A stretch of 58,148 bases of DNA, taken from NCBI GenBank assembly GCA_946480915.1, contig CAMLLO010000029.1, positions 1-58,148 of the forward strand, read 5' to 3'. This DNA comes from an uncultured Sphingobacteriaceae bacterium (GTDB lineage: Bacteria; Bacteroidota; Bacteroidia; Sphingobacteriales; Sphingobacteriaceae). The notes under the pieces were generated by a model. That model saw nothing but the letters and a program-made list of their open reading frames with translations, made no database searches and had not been told where the DNA came from. Below, in pieces: positions 1 to 9,940 of this stretch. The position numbers and the translations under genes are program-made. Position 1 is the first letter of the stretch. The number at the start of each line of letters is the position of its first letter.

Positions 1-354
1 ACAATTTTAGACATTTACAATAAACATTTGAGCCCGCATTCTACCGTATCTGATATAACAAAACGAAATTTACCTTTAATAAGAAGTAACGACAGCCTTG
101 CTAAGGCTGTAGAACTGATGTCTGAATGTGGGGAAGAGTTTTTACCGGTAATTTCTTCAACAGAAGCAAACACTGTAAATGCAATACTCACGTACAAAAA
201 CATTCTCTCTGCGTATCGACTCTATCTCCAGGAGAATCATGAAACGGGTATAAATCTATCCCTTAAAAGGCAACAAATAAAGGTATTGATAAAAGGCCGG
301 CGCTTGATAAATACGCAAAGGATAAACTTAAACGCACAAAAAGACGCCATTTAA
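1..354 (+). CDS. C-terminal part of a ClC-type channel (CBS region), cut by window edge
   Basis: The reading frame is open from the first base, so this is the 3' end of a gene that begins outside the window. About 117 residues are visible. They look like a single CBS domain (LPLIRSNDSLAKAVELM, then EFLPVIS) followed by a helix ending in YRLYLQE and a basic tail. The next gene is a ClC channel whose last CBS domain has the same arrangement (VVVSENEDMLSVAD, WVLPVI, TYREILKE). I infer that the two are tandem paralogues. Without the membrane part the family assignment rests on that resemblance alone. Confidence 0.6.
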   Translation, partial: TILDIYNKHLSPHSTVSDITKRNLPLIRSNDSLAKAVELMSECGEEFLPVISSTEANTVNAILTYKNILSAYRLYLQENHETGINLSLKRQQIKVLIKGRRLINTQRINLNAQKDAI

Positions 355-448
355 AGAAAGGGATTAGCAAAGCACACAAGCCTTTTAAATAAAATCAGTA
401 TTTTAGCCTTTGTCGTGTTTAGCAGAATAAATTCACCAATCCCAAACA

Positions 449-2302
449 TTGAAAAATTTCAGGCGTCTAAAAAAATATTTAACATTCATAAATCAATTAA
501 AAGAAAACAGTCAAATAGCTTATCGGAAAGTTAAGATTTACGAAGTTCTGTTTTACTGGCTAAAGTATAATTTATCCCGAACGCATTTTCTGTTGTTGTC
601 GGGTATTTTTGTAGGATGCTCTGCTGGGCTAGCAGGTGTTATTTTAAAGGTTCTGGTGCATTCCATACATTATACTATAACAAGTAAAGTTCATTTTGAG
701 GACCAAATTTTCTATTATGCTTTGCTGCCCTTCCTGGGTGTAGTCTTAACCACTGTTATTGTAATATGGTTTTTTAAAGGGCAAGACAGAAAAGGTATAC
801 CTGCAATTCTGTATGAAATTGCAAAAAATTCAAGCTTAGTTTCGCCTGTTAAGATGTATTCTCAAATCATTCAAAGCGCTGTTACCATTGGCTTTGGAGG
901 TTCGGCCGGCCTGGAAAGTCCTATAGCAGTTACCGGAGCTGCAATAGGCTCTAACTTTGCTCAAACCTATCAACTGAGTTATAAGGAGCGAACTTTACTT
1001 TTAGCCGCAGGGGCTACTGCTGGAATTGCAGCGGCCTTTAATGCCCCCATAGCGGGAATGATGTTTGCATTTGAGATATTATTAACCGGAGTTGTTTTTA
1101 CCGACTTTATCCCTCTTGTGGTTGCTGCCGTTTGTGGAAGTTTACTTTCAAGAATAATTCTGAACGAAGACATCTTGTTTCAATTTGGACGACGTCAAGC
1201 ATTCGACTACCACAATATCCCTTACTACTTGGTTCTTAGTATCCTTAGCGGATTGTATGCACGATATTTTGTGGTCGTATCACAAAAAGTCGAACACTTT
1301 TTCAAGCAAATTAAATTTTCAAAATTACAAAAAGCCATTGCAGGAGGCTTTGTATTATCTCTGCTATGCCTTCTTTTTCCTCCCTTGTTTGGGGAAGGAT
1401 ATGAAAGTATAAAAGACATGATTAACGGTAAAATTCCGGCAATAATTGAACATAGTTTTTTTAAACATCTGGAACTGAATAATGCGGTTATTATCCTCTT
1501 TTTAACATTGATATGCATCTTCAAAGCATTTGCAGCTTCAGTTACGATTCACGGCGGTGGAAATGGCGGAAATTTTGCACCCTCTTTATTTGCAGGAGGT
1601 ACCATGGGCTACCTTTTTGCGACTATATGCGTCCAGCTTGGCTTTGAGCAGGTTCCTGTAACCAATTTGATTATCGTGGGAATGGCCGGAATGATGAGCG
1701 GTGTTTTATATGCCCCGTTAACAGCTATTTTCTTGATTGCAGAATCAAGTACCGGATATGATCTGCTCATTCCATTAATGATTGTTTGCGTTATTTCGTT
1801 CTTAATCAGTAAGTGGTTTTCTGCCATTTCTCCTGACTTGAAGGAACTTGCGGAAACCGGAAAAATATTTACCAGGGAATACGATAAGAACTTACTACTG
1901 CTAATTAACATCTCAGACCTGGTAGAAAAAGATGTCTCAACAATTCCCCTAAAATCATCACTGAAGGATTTAATCGATGTTATAAAAAAAGGGAAAAGAA
2001 ATCTTATCGCCGTGTTAGATGATGAGCATCATCTTGCTGGCACAATATCAATTGATGATATCCGCCATATATTATTTGACGAACAAAAACAACTTGATAC
2101 GGGCGTGGCTGAAATGATGAAATATGCACCTGTAGTGGTGTCAGAAAATGAAGATATGCTTTCAGTAGCCGATAAATTTGATCAAACGGGCAACTGGGTA
2201 TTGCCAGTAATTGATGAAAAAGAACGTTTCCTGGGATTCATTTCTAAGTCTTCATTTCTAAATACTTACCGGGAAATCCTTAAAGAGCACTCTGGAATTT
2301 AG
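449..2302 (+). CDS. ClC-family chloride channel or Cl-/H+ antiporter with two C-terminal CBS domains
   Basis: This is an inner-membrane chloride channel or exchanger of the ClC family. The 617 residues contain the usual helices, with selectivity-filter segments GGSAGLESP near residue 155 and GGNGGNFAP near residue 375. The Glu in the first is at the position of the gating glutamate. Two CBS domains fill residues about 480-610 and probably sense nucleotide or ionic strength. No ATG lies near the N-terminus, so a TTG at 449 is the most likely start; the in-frame stop just upstream at 428 leaves little choice. It lies 95 bp after another CBS-containing gene end and in a neighbourhood of other osmotic and stress genes. 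Confidence 0.9.
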   Translation: MKNFRRLKKYLTFINQLKENSQIAYRKVKIYEVLFYWLKYNLSRTHFLLLSGIFVGCSAGLAGVILKVLVHSIHYTITSKVHFEDQIFYYALLPFLGVVLTTVIVIWFFKGQDRKGIPAILYEIAKNSSLVSPVKMYSQIIQSAVTIGFGGSAGLESPIAVTGAAIGSNFAQTYQLSYKERTLLLAAGATAGIAAAFNAPIAGMMFAFEILLTGVVFTDFIPLVVAAVCGSLLSRIILNEDILFQFGRRQAFDYHNIPYYLVLSILSGLYARYFVVVSQKVEHFFKQIKFSKLQKAIAGGFVLSLLCLLFPPLFGEGYESIKDMINGKIPAIIEHSFFKHLELNNAVIILFLTLICIFKAFAASVTIHGGGNGGNFAPSLFAGGTMGYLFATICVQLGFEQVPVTNLIIVGMAGMMSGVLYAPLTAIFLIAESSTGYDLLIPLMIVCVISFLISKWFSAISPDLKELAETGKIFTREYDKNLLLLINISDLVEKDVSTIPLKSSLKDLIDVIKKGKRNLIAVLDDEHHLAGTISIDDIRHILFDEQKQLDTGVAEMMKYAPVVVSENEDMLSVADKFDQTGNWVLPVIDEKERFLGFISKSSFLNTYREILKEHSGI

Positions 2303-2465
2303 TGGAATAACCACTTGCTGTTAAATCTAAATTCAGATTAAGACATATTTTGAAATTCGCTTTCCTAAAAGATCGTATTGTCTAAATATGAAACGCTGAT
2401 TTTTTACTCCTCTGTTTTTTCTTGGACCATAATCTGTTCCACATCAACCCCGAGCTTATCTTATA

Positions 2466-2888
2466 CTATACCAGTATTTTTCTGAGATGAAAATCAAAAA
2501 ACCCTTCCATAGACTCCTCCCTTTTATTGTTATTGGTGAAATTTAGAGGTTTAATTATATAGCCGGAGATGTGGTACCTATCGACATCATTCCTATCGGC
2601 AGCTTCGGAAGATGTAGTCATCACAAAAATCTTCGTTTGGTGCAATAGTTTTTCTTCTTTTAACTTATGAAGGAACTCCAACCCATTCATTTTGGGCATA
2701 TTAAGGTCGAGCAATATTACTTGTGGAACTGACAATCCACTTTCAAGTCGTTTTTTAATAATATCTAAGGCTTCAACACCATTAAATGCAACAATTAACT
2801 CGGCCTCTAGATTCAACTTCGACAAAGATCGTTTAACATTAATTACATCTAATTCGTCGTCTTCTACCAATAAAATCGTATTCTTCAT
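2466..2888 (-). CDS. Single-domain response regulator (CheY/Rcp1-like)
   Basis: A stand-alone receiver domain begins with ILLVEDDELD (acidic pocket). The phosphoacceptor Asp is in VILLDLNMPKMNG, the conserved Thr in FVMTTSS and the Lys in GYIIKPLNF. The long insert after alpha-1 and the overall form resemble the Rcp1 group that partners phytochrome-like or PAS kinases. There is no output domain, so it probably acts by phosphotransfer or protein contact. I chose ATG 2888 because it is the usual first residue of the fold. A start at 2915 would add nine residues. No kinase is adjacent. Confidence 0.85.
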   Translation of the reverse strand: MKNTILLVEDDELDVINVKRSLSKLNLEAELIVAFNGVEALDIIKKRLESGLSVPQVILLDLNMPKMNGLEFLHKLKEEKLLHQTKIFVMTTSSEAADRNDVDRYHISGYIIKPLNFTNNNKREESMEGFFDFHLRKILV

Positions 2889-3072
2889 TTCACTTGTCTT
2901 TCCTTTTTTATTCACCAGTCAATTTAACCGAATCGACTAGTTTTGAATTGCGGTATGTATAAGTATTAGCTTTCGCTATCTTATCTTGCTGTCAGATTAA
3001 TCCTCTCGTCTATCTTGACCAGGATAATAATAATGCATTCAATATTCAGTGTGAACTTATGGTTGATTCCAA

Positions 3073-3384
3073 TCAAATAAGAAATCTGCAATGAAACAGG
3101 AAAAGAGGGATCTTTGGAACTGTGAATAGGTTTTCAACTAACGCGCGAGAATTGGTTTTAAGATTCGGAATTGGAGTAAATACAAAACCTAACAACAGAA
3201 GGCTAGGAAACTCACTAATTTGTTGGATGACAGCTGCAGAGAGCCCCGCCTCGCCGGGTTGAACATAGGTATCATAATCATCCGCATAAGCTTTCTCGGC
3301 CCGCTCCTTAGAAACTAGAGAAGCAGTTAGCAAGGTTATGGAAGCAAAGAAAATTAAAATTAAAAAGTATAATTTATTCTGCAT
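3073..3384 (-). CDS. Small putative exported protein, unknown
   Basis: This is a 103-residue frame starting at ATG 3384, with a hydrophobic N-terminal segment (YFLILIFFASITLLTASL) that looks like a signal peptide or membrane anchor. A polar stretch with DDYDTYVQPGEAG follows, then a second hydrophobic patch (SLLLLGFVF). I do not recognise a family. The C-terminal third looks non-globular, so the frame could be partly fortuitous. It stands alone between the response regulator and a 430-bp gap. Confidence 0.4.
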   Translation of the reverse strand: MQNKLYFLILIFFASITLLTASLVSKERAEKAYADDYDTYVQPGEAGLSAAVIQQISEFPSLLLLGFVFTPIPNLKTNSRALVENLFTVPKIPLFLFHCRFLI

Positions 3385-3649
3385 GCTTTGTAACAAAACT
3401 ACAAAATCCTTTTAAAAGATGCACATTAATAGCTTATTATTGAAAAACATCCCAATCTTCGCCTAGCTGTCGGCAAGAAGGATTTTTCTCGCTGATGTTT
3501 TAAAGAGGAACTCTCCCTAGCTAAATAAACGTAATGAGATTGTTACCGTTCGCGGCCAAAGTTGCCTTATCGGTTATTTAAAGACAGTTTTTTTAAGTTA
3601 AAATAACTTAAGTAGACAGTCACCCCATACTCACTTGTATATTTTTTTC

Positions 3650-3657
3650 TAAATTTG
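3650..3657 (+). promoter_or_regulatory. Possible -7 box in the 433-bp gap before mscS
   Basis: TAAATTTG matches the Bacteroidota -7 consensus TAnnTTTG and faces the MscS gene about 160 bp downstream. No good TTTG -33 box is present at the expected 19-nt spacing, so this is only a candidate. I see no gene, RNA or repeat in the rest of 3385-3817. Confidence 0.3.
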
Positions 3658-3817
3658 GCTTAGAACAGAACAAATTTCGCTTCCATATTATAAAAAAGGA
3701 ACGTTTGTTTTAAATAGATCAGAGGTTGAAATCGCCTCGTGATTTCTAAAACCGTTAAGCAACGCTGCTTATTTTACCTATTTTCTCAGCAGCTCTTTAA
3801 TAAAAAACAAAAATTCT

Positions 3818-4882
3818 ATGAATGAAATTCTTAACAGGACTTTTCTAGGGAACACGACACAAAATTGGATTACTTTTTCTATAACCTTAATTGTATGCTT
3901 GGTAGGTATTTCCATTTTTAAACGGATTGTTGTTTACCATCTGACGAAATGGTCAGAAAAAACCAGCACTACTATTGATGATTTTCTGGTTTCGACTGTA
4001 GAAAAATCCGCTGTCCCATTATTTTACATTGCTTCGTTTTATTTTTCGTTAAATTCCCTAATACTTAATGCCAAAGTAGCCCGGCTTATTCATGTAGCAT
4101 TCCTTTTCGCACTAACGTTTTTCTTGCTGGGTATTATTACTGCCATCACAAAACAATTCATTTTCTCCTTTATCAAAACCCATGATGATAGCGAGATGAA
4201 GGAAAAGCAGGCCAGCGGACTTCTTATTGTTCTGAATATCATAATCTGGGTTTTAGGGATCGTTTTTTTAATTGACAACCTGGGTTATGACGTAACTACA
4301 TTAATTACAGGGCTTGGTATAGGCGGTATTGCCATAGCACTTGCTGCACAAACTATATTGGGCGATCTGTTCAGCTACTTTATAATCTTTTTTGACCGTC
4401 CGTTCGAAATTGGTGATTTCATCGTGGTCGACGACAAAATGGGCACAGTAGAATATATTGGAATTAAAACCACCCGTTTAAAAACGCTAAGTGGAGAACA
4501 GTTAATTTGTTCTAACACAAATCTCACAAATTCTCGTGTTCATAATTTTAAAAGGATGGAACAGCGCCGAATTCTATTTAAGCTGGGTGTTGTTTATCAA
4601 ACCAAACATGAACAATTAAAATTAATACCCGAACTTGTTAAAGAGATCGTACAATCGAAGCCCGATTTACAGTTTGACAGAGGTCACTTTTCCGGTTTTG
4701 GAAAATTTAGTCTTGATTTTGAGTTTGTATACTTTGTTAAAAGTCCTGATTTTAACTTTCACATGGACAGACAGCATGAGATCTTCCTTGATATTTTTGC
4801 TGCGTTTGAAAAAGAGAAAATAGAGTTCGCTTACCCTACGCAAACGGTTTTACTAACTTCCCCGGAAACTGAATTCGCTTAA
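3818..4882 (+). CDS. MscS-family small-conductance mechanosensitive channel
   Basis: This predicted membrane channel releases solutes on hypo-osmotic shock. Four or five hydrophobic segments occupy residues 15-185. The pore-lining TM3 is recognisable as ITGLGIGGIAIALAAQTILGD, with the Gly/Ala packing pattern. The beta domain follows (FFDRPFEIGDFIVV, then GTVEYIGIKTTRLKTLSGEQL), and the alpha/beta C-terminal domain ends near residue 345. At 354 residues it is longer than E. coli MscS (286) because of extra N-terminal helices. ATG 3818 is the first start. It is followed 82 bp later by a universal stress protein in the same direction, so they may be co-expressed. Confidence 0.92.
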   Translation: MNEILNRTFLGNTTQNWITFSITLIVCLVGISIFKRIVVYHLTKWSEKTSTTIDDFLVSTVEKSAVPLFYIASFYFSLNSLILNAKVARLIHVAFLFALTFFLLGIITAITKQFIFSFIKTHDDSEMKEKQASGLLIVLNIIIWVLGIVFLIDNLGYDVTTLITGLGIGGIAIALAAQTILGDLFSYFIIFFDRPFEIGDFIVVDDKMGTVEYIGIKTTRLKTLSGEQLICSNTNLTNSRVHNFKRMEQRRILFKLGVVYQTKHEQLKLIPELVKEIVQSKPDLQFDRGHFSGFGKFSLDFEFVYFVKSPDFNFHMDRQHEIFLDIFAAFEKEKIEFAYPTQTVLLTSPETEFA

Positions 4883-4964
4883 ATACTAAAAGAGAAAAAC
4901 CTGTAAAACAATCGTTATAAGATATATGCATAATTAATCAGGCATTTGTATTCAGAGCATAGTT

Positions 4965-5813
4965 ATGAAAAATTTAAAAAACATCCTTATTCCTGTTAAT
5001 TTTTCAGATCACTCGGAAAATGCAATCAGAACGGGTATTGCTATGTGCGCCCGGCATGGTTCCGTCCTGCATCTTCTTTATATAAGGAAGCACAATAACT
5101 TTGCAATTCCTCCGGGGAAAAATTCACAACTATTAAGAATTATTTTAGAGGCAGAAACAGAACTTCAAAACAGATTAGAGTATCAAGCGAAAAAAATTCA
5201 AAGGGATCATCACATCAATTGTTTTTATCATACTGCGGGAGGACCGTTTAACCCAACGGTTGCAACAATTGCCGCGGATTTCTATTGCGATCTCATAATT
5301 ATTGAAAAAGCCCGAAATCCAAAAAGTTTTAGTTTACTAAACAACAACAGCGTTTACAAGCTCTTAAGCCAGGTTGCTTGTCCGATACTCAGTATTCCCC
5401 CTGCAGAAACACAATCAGATTTTAAGAGAATTCTACTCCCGGTGAGGCCACTTCACCAAGGATTACAAAAGTTAGAAATAGCGTTATCTATCATCAGAAA
5501 GAACAACTCAAAAGTACTTCTCTTCGGGTCCGTACGCCGGAAGAACAGGGAATATGATTCTGAGATCATCAAGAAATTGATTCAGAAGGCTAGCTTATTA
5601 ATGAGAAGTGATAGGATTAATATTGAAAAGGAAATAAAGCTCACGGAAGACACAGCTCGAGAGGTGATAGGAAAAGCTATGGAGAAAAAATCTGACCTCA
5701 TTATTATATCAGCTTCTATAGAAAAAGGACTAAAATCATTTTTTGTCAGCAACTATACAAAGAGAGTAATTGACAATTCGCCTGTACCCATACTTTGCGT
5801 CAAAACATATTGA
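4965..5813 (+). CDS. Universal stress protein with two UspA domains
   Basis: The 282 residues form two tandem UspA-type domains. The first begins KNILIPVNFSDHSENAI and the second FKRILLPVRPLHQG near residue 150. The typical UspA ATP-binding glycines (GxxG) are weak: the second half reads LIIISASIEKGLKSFFVSNYTKRV, so nucleotide binding is uncertain. This two-domain form is common in Bacteroidota and is usually induced by stress or stationary phase. It lies downstream of the MscS gene. No terminator is obvious after it. Confidence 0.88.
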   Translation: MKNLKNILIPVNFSDHSENAIRTGIAMCARHGSVLHLLYIRKHNNFAIPPGKNSQLLRIILEAETELQNRLEYQAKKIQRDHHINCFYHTAGGPFNPTVATIAADFYCDLIIIEKARNPKSFSLLNNNSVYKLLSQVACPILSIPPAETQSDFKRILLPVRPLHQGLQKLEIALSIIRKNNSKVLLFGSVRRKNREYDSEIIKKLIQKASLLMRSDRINIEKEIKLTEDTAREVIGKAMEKKSDLIIISASIEKGLKSFFVSNYTKRVIDNSPVPILCVKTY

Positions 5814-5879
5814 GAAAGCACTTATATTGGTTCTTAGCAAACTTCAAATTCATCGTGCAAAATCAATATGTGAACCGTT

Positions 5880-7127
5880 TTAGCTCAAAAACAAGGGCAC
5901 AAGATGCCTTTCATATAGGTTTTTAGTCACATGCTCAGAAACAATATCCTCATATTTTTCTAGTGCTGCGTAATATCGCTCAGCATTTTCTCCGGCGACT
6001 TTGTATGCCACATGCAGCAATTGTCTGAAACCCGGATTAAAATCAGGATGCTGCTCATCATGGCGAAGCGTATTGGCGAATTTTTCACCGCTCCATTCAT
6101 TTACGTCTTCTACCCCCGGCAGTGAACTTTTATTTATATCAATAACAGCGGAATATGGACCGCAAAGTTCGTCAAAACGCCCCAGGGCAGTGGCATAAAT
6201 TTCTTTAGCAAGTTCCAGGGCCTCATTGCCCGCCTCGGCAAGACCAATCATTTCTTCCAGCCATGTTGTTCCGGCCGTTTTTAAATGGATTCCGGCATCG
6301 TGTTTTTTTATTAGTTCGCGTATTGGCCGATAGAGCGAAAACTTATCGCTTCCAGAGTGTACACTTAACTTTAAGTTATCCGGCAAGTCAAATTCTTTTA
6401 TGGCCTGTTTTATAACCAGGATATCTTCTTCAAATTCCTTTTCGAATTGCTGTAAGTTCCCAACATAATCAACACCTTTATTAAACCGACCGGTAAATTT
6501 TGGAGCAATAGTTTGAGCTTTTATTTCATTATCAGCAAGCGCAGCTAAAATAAAAAACAACTCAACCGGTGTTTGCGGATCGCTTACTTCGTCCATAGAC
6601 ACCTCTGCAATGAAGCTATCTTCACCTTTGGTAGCGGCAATATGTTTATACAGTTTCCCTGCTTCAATAGCTGCCAATAAAAATTTACCAGCAATATTAC
6701 GAAGCATGTCTTCGGTTATTTCAAATTGCTCATCAATACCGGGAATTGAAAGGCTCCCTATATATTTTTCACGACGTTCTATGAATGCATTTATCTCGCT
6801 TTCAGAAGCGGCTTTACCTATGTAATCGGCAACATCTAAGGTAAAAAAGTCAGAACTTTCAATAAAGCCATCTACGGTAGTTAATGTAATATGATCAGCG
6901 TCCACATGATATGGATCAGTCCAGCCCAAAGCTTTTACAGCAGCATCGGCTTCCGCTCGCAATGCTCCGGGATAAGTTTTAACCGCTTTGTGTTCCCGGT
7001 TTGATTTGTTCCAAACCGGCGTTATAATAACCCCTTGTTCTTTGACCTTTAAAATCGCATTTAGCTGTGCTTCACCCTGATGTGCAAAACGGTCGCCCAT
7101 CCCGAAGGAAAATTTTTCCAATTTCAT
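5880..7127 (-). CDS. uxaE: Tagaturonate epimerase (UxaE family)
   Basis: This protein matches the tagaturonate/fructuronate epimerase family, which interconverts D-tagaturonate and D-fructuronate in galacturonate catabolism. The hallmarks I see are KFSFGMGDRFAHQGEAQL at the N-terminus, TPVWNKSNREH, EADAAVKALGW, VDADHITLTTVDGFI, SVHSGSDKFS and HLKTAGTTWLEEM. His and Asp residues in the last two are plausible metal ligands (inference). The frame runs upstream to 7223, but the family begins at MKLEKFSFG, so I place the start at ATG 7127. No other uronate genes are adjacent. The divergent neighbour is a glycosidase. Confidence 0.88.
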   Translation of the reverse strand: MKLEKFSFGMGDRFAHQGEAQLNAILKVKEQGVIITPVWNKSNREHKAVKTYPGALRAEADAAVKALGWTDPYHVDADHITLTTVDGFIESSDFFTLDVADYIGKAASESEINAFIERREKYIGSLSIPGIDEQFEITEDMLRNIAGKFLLAAIEAGKLYKHIAATKGEDSFIAEVSMDEVSDPQTPVELFFILAALADNEIKAQTIAPKFTGRFNKGVDYVGNLQQFEKEFEEDILVIKQAIKEFDLPDNLKLSVHSGSDKFSLYRPIRELIKKHDAGIHLKTAGTTWLEEMIGLAEAGNEALELAKEIYATALGRFDELCGPYSAVIDINKSSLPGVEDVNEWSGEKFANTLRHDEQHPDFNPGFRQLLHVAYKVAGENAERYYAALEKYEDIVSEHVTKNLYERHLVPLFLS

Positions 7128-7493
7128 ATCATATTCTGTGCTAGATATACACAAAACGGCTAACGTCGAGGTTTGTTTAGTGAGACTGCTTCTTTGCCCT
7201 ATCTGTGAGCCGAAAGAGGACACAACCTCTTTATCACCTTACTCATCTTTTTTAGAGTGCGAATGGGTGTTCCGATCATACAAAAAATGCTATTTCTCGG
7301 TGCGAAAACGTGTAGATATAACTCATATTTATTTGATTCTCTACATTTGGTAAATTGCACTGACGAAACGATGGAAAATTTTGCAATCTTCGTCATTTAG
7401 CGCAATTAAAACCCGACTCTCCTGGCCTTTTTAAAAAGAGAGCTATGGGATATGGCGCAGACTCTAAAACAGCGAATAATAAATAAGACTTAA
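7128..7493. other. Intergenic region between divergent uxaE and GH2 genes
   Basis: This 366-bp gap must hold the promoters of both divergent genes. I see no RNA gene, repeat or clear TTTG-N19-TAnnTTTG promoter. The frames that cross it look non-coding. Confidence 0.4.
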
Positions 7494-9914
7494 ATGCTTA
7501 AACATCTGAGATTACTTATAACAGTACTAGTATGCTCCGTGTATTCTTTTGAAGGGAATGCTCAGGGCTTATCATCTACCGAACGGCGACAACTATTCAA
7601 CTACAACTGGCAGTTCTCGCTCGGCGATTTTCCTCAGGCTAGTTCCAGTGATTTTAATTCTAAAAACTGGCGAAATCTCATCCTGCCGCACGACTGGAGT
7701 ATTGAAGGCAAGTTGGACCCCAAAAATCCGATGGGTAACGACGGCGGATATTTTCCTTCAGGTATTGGTTGGTATCGTAAGCAGTTTAAAGTACCTGCAA
7801 CTTTGAGAGGAAAGCTTGTATCGGTTTACTTCGAAGGTGTTTATATGAATTCGGAGGTATTTATTAACGGAAAATCTCTAGGCATACACCCCTATGGCTA
7901 CTCCTCGTTCAGGTATGATCTTACGCCTTATTTACAGTATGGCAAAGAAAATCTCATCGCAGTGCGGGTTGATAACTCAGAACAAAAGAATAGCAGATGG
8001 TACAGCGGATCAGGTATTTACAGGAATGTATGGCTCACAATAACCGACCCTGTCCATGTCGAGCCTTGGGGTGTAGCCATCACCACGCCCGAGCTAACCG
8101 AAACAAGTGCAAGCGTTCAATTAAAGACGCTCATTAAAAACGAAGGGAATTCGCCCGAGAGAATCGTTTTAAAAACGCGGCTAATCGATCCTAACAATAT
8201 ACAAACAGGCAAGGATGAAGTACAAGTTGAGCTGGCGGCGAAAGAAGTAAAAGAAATCATTCAGATCATAAAAATAAGCAAGCCCCTACTTTGGTCTCCT
8301 GAAGCTCCAAATCTGTACAAGGCAGAAATATCACTGATAAAAAATGGTTCGGCGATCGACAAGGTTGAACACACTTTCGGAATACGCAGCCTGTCATTCA
8401 GCCCTCAAAATGGGTTTCTGTTAAATGGCAACAAGACAATTCTCAACGGCGGCTGTGTTCATCACGACAACGGCGCCTTGGGTGCAGCGGCATACGACAG
8501 GGCTGAAACAAGAAAGGCAGAACTGCTGAAAGCTGCAGGGTTCAACGCTGTCCGGACATCTCATAACCCTCCATCAGAGAGTTTTTTAGACGCTTGCGAT
8601 AGGTTGGGACTGCTGGTAATAGATGAATCGTTTGATGGATGGAGGACAAGTAAAACGCCCCACGATTACGCAAAATATTTTGATGCATGGTGGCAACGTG
8701 ACATTGAAGCGATGGTGTTTCGCGACCGAAATCACCCATCGATATTTATGTGGAGTATTGGCAACGAAATCATTGAGAGAAAGAAAGCAGAAGCTGTCCA
8801 AACGGCCAAAAAACTTGCAGAACTTATCCGAAAAATTGATCCAACACGTCCGGTAACTTCCGCTATGACAACCTGGGATAAAGATTGGGAGATATTCGAT
8901 CCTCTTTTCGCAGAACACGATATCGCCGGCTACAACTATCAATTACATCGCGCTCCATCCGATCATATACGTGTTCCCTCCCGTGTTATTGTGCAAACAG
9001 AATCGTATCCACGGGATGCGTTCGCCAACTGGAAACTTGTGCAGGAGAAACCGTATATCATCGGTGATTTTGTTTGGACTGCCATGGATTATCTGGGCGA
9101 ATCTGGAATCGGGCGATATTTTTACCCCGGCGAGCTGAGCGGCCAACATTGGGAAAAAGACTTTTACCCCTGGCATGGCGCTTATTGCGGCGACATAGAC
9201 CTAACAGGCTGGCGAAAACCTATCTCTCATTACAGAGACTTATTGTATAATGATAGCAAAAAACTGTATTTGGCGGTAAAGGAACCTAATCCTTCCAATG
9301 GAAAAATCCAGGAGACCATGTGGTCAGTTTGGCCTACCTGGGAGAGTTGGACCTGGCCGGGGCAGGAAGGAAAAGAGATCCAGGCTGAGGTATATTCACG
9401 GTACCCCAAAGTTCGGCTTTACCTTAACGACAAACTTATAGCCGAACGACAAACTACCAAAGAGCAGGAATTTAAAGCCACATTTAATTTGCCGTATTCT
9501 GCGGGTACATTAAGAGCAGCAGGAGTTGATGACAACAAGGAAGTAGAGTCGAGAGTTCTAACAACTGCAGCTAAGCCCGCTAAGATAAAACTGAGCGCAG
9601 ACCGCACAAAAATTCTAGCTGATGGACAGGATTTATCCTATGTGACCGTTGAAATAACCGATGAAAACGGAATTATTCAGCCTAATGCCGAAAATCAACT
9701 TCTATTTACGATTAAAGGGCAAGGATCTATTGCCGCAGTCGACAACGCAAATTTGAAAGATGCTGATCCATATACAGGCAATAGACGTAAAGCCTGGCAT
9801 GGACGAGCGCTCGTTATTATAAAAAGCACTCTGGAAAAAGGTGATATTAAGCTCAAAGTAAGCTCGGCCGGATTGCCTGACGCAGAGATAATTATCAAGG
9901 CTGAGAAGCATTAG
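7494..9914 (+). CDS. Exported glycoside hydrolase family 2 enzyme (beta-galactosidase-like)
   Basis: The 806-residue protein has an N-terminal signal peptide (about residues 1-23, ending near FEGNAQG). A GH2 sugar-binding jelly roll follows (residues 35-180, with ILPHDWSIEG and RYSGSGIYRNVW-like motifs), then an Ig-like domain and the TIM barrel. The acid/base Glu is in MWSIGNEI. The nucleophile is likely the Glu in VIVQTESYP, and GDFVWTAMDYLGE follows. The C-terminal 200 residues resemble the DUF4982 and Ig-like domains common in Bacteroidota GH2 enzymes. It probably acts in the periplasm or at the surface on plant or host beta-galactosides. The AraC regulator that converges on it is a candidate controller. 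Confidence 0.9.
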   Translation: MLKHLRLLITVLVCSVYSFEGNAQGLSSTERRQLFNYNWQFSLGDFPQASSSDFNSKNWRNLILPHDWSIEGKLDPKNPMGNDGGYFPSGIGWYRKQFKVPATLRGKLVSVYFEGVYMNSEVFINGKSLGIHPYGYSSFRYDLTPYLQYGKENLIAVRVDNSEQKNSRWYSGSGIYRNVWLTITDPVHVEPWGVAITTPELTETSASVQLKTLIKNEGNSPERIVLKTRLIDPNNIQTGKDEVQVELAAKEVKEIIQIIKISKPLLWSPEAPNLYKAEISLIKNGSAIDKVEHTFGIRSLSFSPQNGFLLNGNKTILNGGCVHHDNGALGAAAYDRAETRKAELLKAAGFNAVRTSHNPPSESFLDACDRLGLLVIDESFDGWRTSKTPHDYAKYFDAWWQRDIEAMVFRDRNHPSIFMWSIGNEIIERKKAEAVQTAKKLAELIRKIDPTRPVTSAMTTWDKDWEIFDPLFAEHDIAGYNYQLHRAPSDHIRVPSRVIVQTESYPRDAFANWKLVQEKPYIIGDFVWTAMDYLGESGIGRYFYPGELSGQHWEKDFYPWHGAYCGDIDLTGWRKPISHYRDLLYNDSKKLYLAVKEPNPSNGKIQETMWSVWPTWESWTWPGQEGKEIQAEVYSRYPKVRLYLNDKLIAERQTTKEQEFKATFNLPYSAGTLRAAGVDDNKEVESRVLTTAAKPAKIKLSADRTKILADGQDLSYVTVEITDENGIIQPNAENQLLFTIKGQGSIAAVDNANLKDADPYTGNRRKAWHGRALVIIKSTLEKGDIKLKVSSAGLPDAEIIIKAEKH

Positions 9915-9940
9915 AAAAAACCTATTAAAGCAAGACCTTA